A stretch of DNA of 11,216 bases from Proteiniphilum sp. UBA5267 (lineage in GTDB: Bacteria; Bacteroidota; Bacteroidia; Bacteroidales; Dysgonomonadaceae). Each line of letters starts with the position of its first letter. Position 1 is the stretch's first letter. The DNA is taken from the NCBI GenBank assembly GCA_002411515.1, contig DHTF01000128.1:1-11216 (forward strand). Direction: 5' to 3'. The notes below the pieces were generated by a model that was given only the letters and a program-made list of their open reading frames with translations, did not search any database and was not told the DNA's origin. Of this stretch, positions 7,724 through 11,216 are shown in pieces. Both the position numbers and the translations under genes were made by a program.

Positions 7724-10700
7724 TTATTTAGCCAGTTTGATTGTTACGGGTCCTATCAGACCGGACTTCAGCAATGGATCGTTCTTTGTATAATGTGAAT
7801 AAGTAGTGAAAGTGAGGCGTTTGTCGGTCCTTTTTTGCTGATTTGTCAACCAGGCCGGCCATTTGCCTTGTTCAATGCCGTCATTAGGCAGTGACTCATC
7901 GCCAATAAGCCGGTTCACCCATAGGTTGGCTACTTCAATTTCTACAAGGTTGGTTCCCTTTTTCACCAGGGATGAGATATCCAGTTTCCAGGGATTGGTC
8001 CACAACACGCCGGCCTCTTTCCCGTTTATTTTTACCCTGGCCATATTTTTCACTTCTCCCAGGTCAATATATACGGAATTTTTTTCTGCTGATATTGTTT
8101 CGGGTATCACGAATTCCTTTCGGTAGGTGGCAATGCCTGAATAATACTTTATGCTGTCGTCCGGATGTTGAGACCAGTCACGCAGGATGGGAAATACCCT
8201 TTTTTTGGGCCCTCCGAAATCAGGATTGAAGCAGACATCCCATGCTCCGTCGAGGGAGGTAAGAATCGTTACGGTTTTGAAAAATGATTCGTTTAGGGTT
8301 GCCACTCGCCGGTTCTTGCTGTCGAATACCAGGAAATAGCTTTGATAAGGTTCAAATTTCAACGACAGTAGGAAGCGATCATTTTCAAACCTGCCATTGT
8401 CAACCTTGTAGCTCTTCCCGGTAATGGGATCCCAGAGGGTGGCCGTGCCCCCGTTGAGCCTGAATCGACAACGGGAATTGACATACTGGTCCGTTTTGTT
8501 GGATAAAAAATAGATATCCCAGTCAGCGTGGGTACGGTGGGTATAACGTATTGACACATGGTCAGCCTGGAAATCTTCTGTCACATCCATTTTCTGAAGT
8601 ATCTTGGCAAGGGTGTCATAATGGGGGTAGAGATTATCCTTCATCTTCTCCAGTCCTTTGCCGCCAATCACGAATCCTTTTCCGTATGAGACTTTCCATA
8701 ACTCTTCAGTAGATGTGCAAGCTTTCCATATCTTTTCCGATAACTGCGATACTTCCGCATCGCATCCCGGATATCCGGATAAGCCGGGAGACTTGACCGG
8801 GGGAGTTCCCACCACAACCGCTCCATCGGCAATCAGGGCTTCAATTTTTCGCAACAGGGCAGGGGTCATTGTCTTTACCAGGGGCAGTACCAGTATGCGG
8901 TACCTTGCACCACTCGGGAAAACGATTTCCCCATTCTCCACATCAGATCTCAACAGTTGACCGGGGGCAACCCCATCAAAGTTATATCCTTTCCGGTCGG
9001 GTATGGTGTCAGAACCCGACATAGCGGATGCGGGAGGGGTAAAGACGTGTGGTGCACCTTCAGGAGTGAGAAAGAGAATGTCTGCAACGCTCCGTCCTTG
9101 CTGCAGCATATACTGACAGCGTGATAAGTATTCGTGATATGCATTGACCATCGGCCACCAGGTCTGGCTTCTGTCCCAATGTACACCGTAGGGGCCCATG
9201 GTGGCTCCCGGCTTCAGTGAGTCATTCAGAAATTGATTTTGAAAGGTATGGAATACAAAGCGATTGATTCCTGTAGCCAGCGCCCAGTCTCCCTGATTTT
9301 TCATTACTCCCGGATACTGTTTCCATCCCTCGCCCGGGTCAGCAGTGAACGCTTCTGCCGCAATAATGGGGCTTCCGTTAATGTGTCCAATGGAGGTTGA
9401 TTCGATGCAGCTGAATGCTGCATTGAAGCCATAGCCTTTACTCCAGAATTCACACATCGGCACGTCAGCCACATCCCCCAGTTCCAGGTCAGCGGTAGGA
9501 TTCATGTCATAGGGCTCTATGGAAAAGCCCATCTGATGCTTTCGGGCATATCTCTTGGCTTCCATTGCGTGATTTTCAATTACCAGTTCTTGAGCGGTCA
9601 ATCGTAAATCCCACAGAAATCGTTCGCTTATTTCACGGCTTTCTACTGTGATTCCGCTAAGAACAGGATAAAACAGCAAGGGGTCGTATCCACGTCTCGA
9701 GGTAAACTCTTCTCTAAAACGATGGCTCCAGTTCTGTGCTCCCATTTCCCAGCTATCCATATGTAATCTTTTCAGTCCACCTGTTTTATGTTTGTCTGTT
9801 GTTCCTATTTTTGCCAACAAAGAACCGACAAAATGATCGAGATGTTTGTTCAGGTATTCTTTGTCAAATTTGTCAGACTCGAATCCCAGTCCCGGTAGCG
9901 GGGCGGGCCTTGTGGATGCACCGTTGTTCCGGCTTACAAAACGCATGATGACCCATTCTCCCGGAGGGGCTTCCCAACGGAGTCTACCCTCACGATCCAT
10001 CAAATGGGTGAGGTCAATAATACGGGATCTGTCTATCGCTTCACCTTTCATTGGAGGATACTGCTCTGCTGCAGTAAAATAGGGCTTGACTCCTGGCAGG
10101 GAGGTATAGGGTGGACGGTAATAGAGCGCTTTTTCATCGATGTCCGGGATGGAATCCCTTGTTCCACCCTGTGGAATAGCCAGCAGCGCAATGTCCTCGT
10201 AATATGCTTCCCATTGCTCTTTCATCTCATCCGGTATGCCAAAGTAGGGATTTTTCGGCAATGGCACCGGTAGGGTGATGTGAATCATTTGTCCGCCGCT
10301 GACCGTTACGGATCCGGCCACGATATGTTTCATCGATTCCTCCGGCTTGACCCAGGGACCACCACTTCCGGTCCAGCCTGGCCCCAGTCCCAGTGAAATT
10401 TCAATGCCTAGCCGTTCAGCTTCTTTCACCGCATGGGTAAACAGGAGCTGCCACTCTTCGCTGAAAAAATCAACCTTCCCCCGGGGAACACCCACGTTCA
10501 CCTCAAGAAACATCAGGTTACTGATCCCTGCCGCTTTCATCGACTCCAGGTCCTTTGTCATCGACTCCCTCGTGAGGTTTCCATCCATGAAATACCAGTA
10601 TACACCCGGTTTTGCGGAATCGGGAGGAGATAGAAAGCCTTTTTTGAGCTGTTCAATACTTTGTGCCTGTATGGTTGCGGCACAGAAAAAAAACAGGATA

Positions 10701-10726
10701 AACAGAAAAGAACAATGTGTTTTCAT
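7724..10726 (-). CDS. GH106-family alpha-L-rhamnosidase-like exported glycoside hydrolase
   Basis: It probably releases terminal alpha-L-rhamnose from an oligosaccharide; characterised GH106 enzymes are inverting and calcium-dependent. The 1000-residue protein has a signal peptide (1-21, ending TIQA-Q) without a proper lipobox, so periplasmic or secreted. The N-terminal barrel shows the family signature: PGVYWYFMDGN (40-50), then LTRESMTKDLESMKAAGI and LGLGPGWTGSGGPWV (112-126). Acidic residues in conserved-looking motifs, candidates for catalysis or metal binding, are Asp324 and Glu327 (HMDSWEMGA), Glu404 (SIEPYD), Glu426 (MCEFW) and Glu458 (IIAAEAFTADPGEGW). A C-terminal galactose-binding-like beta-sandwich (about 861-1000) contains YRKEF, YIDLGEVKNMARVKINGKEAG, reads LWTNPWKLDIS, and carries ANLWVNRLIGDE. 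It lies 118 bases after the partial gene at the right edge and 432 bases before SusC. The start at 10726 is the first ATG after an in-frame TAG and gives the signal peptide. The family is clear; the exact linkage is not, since GH106 also has uncharacterised branches. Confidence 0.88.
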   Translation of the reverse strand: MKTHCSFLFILFFFCAATIQAQSIEQLKKGFLSPPDSAKPGVYWYFMDGNLTRESMTKDLESMKAAGISNLMFLEVNVGVPRGKVDFFSEEWQLLFTHAVKEAERLGIEISLGLGPGWTGSGGPWVKPEESMKHIVAGSVTVSGGQMIHITLPVPLPKNPYFGIPDEMKEQWEAYYEDIALLAIPQGGTRDSIPDIDEKALYYRPPYTSLPGVKPYFTAAEQYPPMKGEAIDRSRIIDLTHLMDREGRLRWEAPPGEWVIMRFVSRNNGASTRPAPLPGLGFESDKFDKEYLNKHLDHFVGSLLAKIGTTDKHKTGGLKRLHMDSWEMGAQNWSHRFREEFTSRRGYDPLLFYPVLSGITVESREISERFLWDLRLTAQELVIENHAMEAKRYARKHQMGFSIEPYDMNPTADLELGDVADVPMCEFWSKGYGFNAAFSCIESTSIGHINGSPIIAAEAFTADPGEGWKQYPGVMKNQGDWALATGINRFVFHTFQNQFLNDSLKPGATMGPYGVHWDRSQTWWPMVNAYHEYLSRCQYMLQQGRSVADILFLTPEGAPHVFTPPASAMSGSDTIPDRKGYNFDGVAPGQLLRSDVENGEIVFPSGARYRILVLPLVKTMTPALLRKIEALIADGAVVVGTPPVKSPGLSGYPGCDAEVSQLSEKIWKACTSTEELWKVSYGKGFVIGGKGLEKMKDNLYPHYDTLAKILQKMDVTEDFQADHVSIRYTHRTHADWDIYFLSNKTDQYVNSRCRFRLNGGTATLWDPITGKSYKVDNGRFENDRFLLSLKFEPYQSYFLVFDSKNRRVATLNESFFKTVTILTSLDGAWDVCFNPDFGGPKKRVFPILRDWSQHPDDSIKYYSGIATYRKEFVIPETISAEKNSVYIDLGEVKNMARVKINGKEAGVLWTNPWKLDISSLVKKGTNLVEIEVANLWVNRLIGDESLPNDGIEQGKWPAWLTNQQKRTDKRLTFTTYSHYTKNDPLLKSGLIGPVTIKLAK

Positions 10727-10844
10727 TTTTTTCAGATATTTTTTGTTTTTAAGTGCTACAGGATCAATGATTCCGGATAACAGCTACACAGGCCATTGAC
10801 TTACTCGACAACCACTCCCCGGAATGCAGGTCCAGGAAGTACAA
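10727..10844 (-). other. Short intergenic gap before the GH106-like gene
   Basis: There are 118 bases between the unidentified partial gene and the GH106-like start. I find no TAnnTTTG promoter match and no clear hairpin with a T run. The last 30 bases are A-rich (ending CTGAAAAAAATG), like the leaders of the other genes here, which lack a strong Shine-Dalgarno sequence. The first 40 bases are richer in G+C and read as protein-like sequence in another frame. Read-through from the upstream gene is the simplest expectation. Confidence 0.5.
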
Positions 10845-11216
10845 TCAATTGTTCATTTTGGTCAGGATAACGGTGTGGCATGCTTCTTTACCGTTGATAT
10901 CCAGGTTAATTCCCCCGGATGCATCCGTTGTGTGCAATGCCGAACCGACATGATTCCAATAGGGATCGAAAATAGTTGACACCCACTTTCCTTCCTTTAT
11001 TCCTTCTACACGGGTAGTAGTCCTATCCCTGAAGGCATTGACAATAACCACCGTGTCACTCCTGAACGACGCTTCAACCAGGCCGGGGATCGCTTCAAAA
11101 AAACCAAAAAACGTTTTTTTGTTCCCTTCTATCTTTATTGCCGCGGAAGGAGGAGTGGGCAGTAAAGGTGTCATCGTCCCCAAGATCAGATCCTGCTTGT
11201 TTGCTTCGTAAAACTG
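10845..11216 (-). CDS. C-terminal part of an unidentified protein, cut by right window edge
   Basis: The last 123 codons of a gene that enters from the right edge; the frame is open from base 11216 (QFYEANKQDLILGTM...) to TGA at 10847-10845. I do not recognise the family. The visible part begins with what could be the end of a helix (FYEANKQDLILG), followed by alternating hydrophobic strands (KTFFGFFEA, DTVVIVNAF, TRVEGIKEGKWVSTIF, GINLDINGKEACHTVILTK). This pattern is typical of the small beta-sandwich that closes many (beta/alpha)8-barrel glycoside hydrolases, so a second PUL enzyme is a reasonable inference. An ATG at 11174 and a TTG at 11183 lie in frame, but they are not taken as starts because the reading frame and protein-like sequence continue upstream. 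It has the same orientation as the GH106-like gene and may share its operon. An alternative frame near the stop also reads like protein, so a late frameshift is possible. Confidence 0.7.
   Translation of the reverse strand, partial: QFYEANKQDLILGTMTPLLPTPPSAAIKIEGNKKTFFGFFEAIPGLVEASFRSDTVVIVNAFRDRTTTRVEGIKEGKWVSTIFDPYWNHVGSALHTTDASGGINLDINGKEACHTVILTKMNN

Noticed and set aside
10665..10726. Possible lipoprotein signal in the GH106-like protein because of Cys15
   Set aside because: The residues before it are Phe-Phe-Phe, not a lipobox, and the peptide continues to a better signal peptidase I site after TIQA.
10347..10799. A 150-residue open frame on the plus strand over the start of the glycosidase gene
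   Set aside because: It is antisense to the signal peptide and conserved N-terminal barrel of the GH106-like protein and has no family features.

Overview
The window looks like part of a polysaccharide utilisation locus (PUL) from a member of the Bacteroidota. The evidence is a SusC-like TonB-dependent receptor followed directly by a SusD-like lipoprotein, the A-rich leaders with little Shine-Dalgarno character in front of every gene, a Bacteroidota-type promoter candidate (TTG, 19 bases, TAnnTTTG), and a GH106-type glycosidase with a secretion signal. Genus cannot be decided from the sequence. Moderate-GC genes with AT-rich gaps would fit Bacteroidales such as the Dysgonomonadaceae or Parabacteroides groups, but that is only an impression.

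All five genes lie on the minus strand, so transcription runs from high to low coordinates. In that order they are: (1) the last 123 codons of a gene cut by the right edge (11216-10845), not identified; (2) a complete 1000-residue GH106 alpha-L-rhamnosidase-like protein (10726-7724); (3) a 432-base AT-rich gap (7723-7292) with a promoter candidate, an AT-only inverted repeat and a possible leader ORF; (4) a complete SusC-like receptor (7291-4115); (5) a complete SusD-like lipoprotein (4085-2187); and (6) the first 718 residues of a second, different SusC-like receptor (2154-1), open through the left edge. Genes 4 to 6 are separated by only 29 and 32 bases and probably form one operon. A second SusD would be expected just beyond the left edge.

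The likely joint role is as follows. The SusC/SusD pair binds an oligosaccharide at the cell surface and imports it with TonB energy. The GH106 enzyme removes terminal alpha-L-rhamnose, probably in the periplasm or at the surface. The second SusC suggests a second transporter for another fragment of the same glycan, or for a second glycan. The target is probably rhamnose-containing (pectic rhamnogalacturonan, a rhamnosylated plant or algal glycan, or a bacterial exopolysaccharide), but this rests on one enzyme.

No regulator, tRNA, rRNA, CRISPR array, insertion sequence or phage gene was seen. The many long open frames on the plus strand are antisense shadows of these genes. The content is mostly a well-known kind of locus. 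The points most worth checking are the altered TonB-box region of the second SusC, the structured leader before the first SusC, and the unidentified gene at the right edge.
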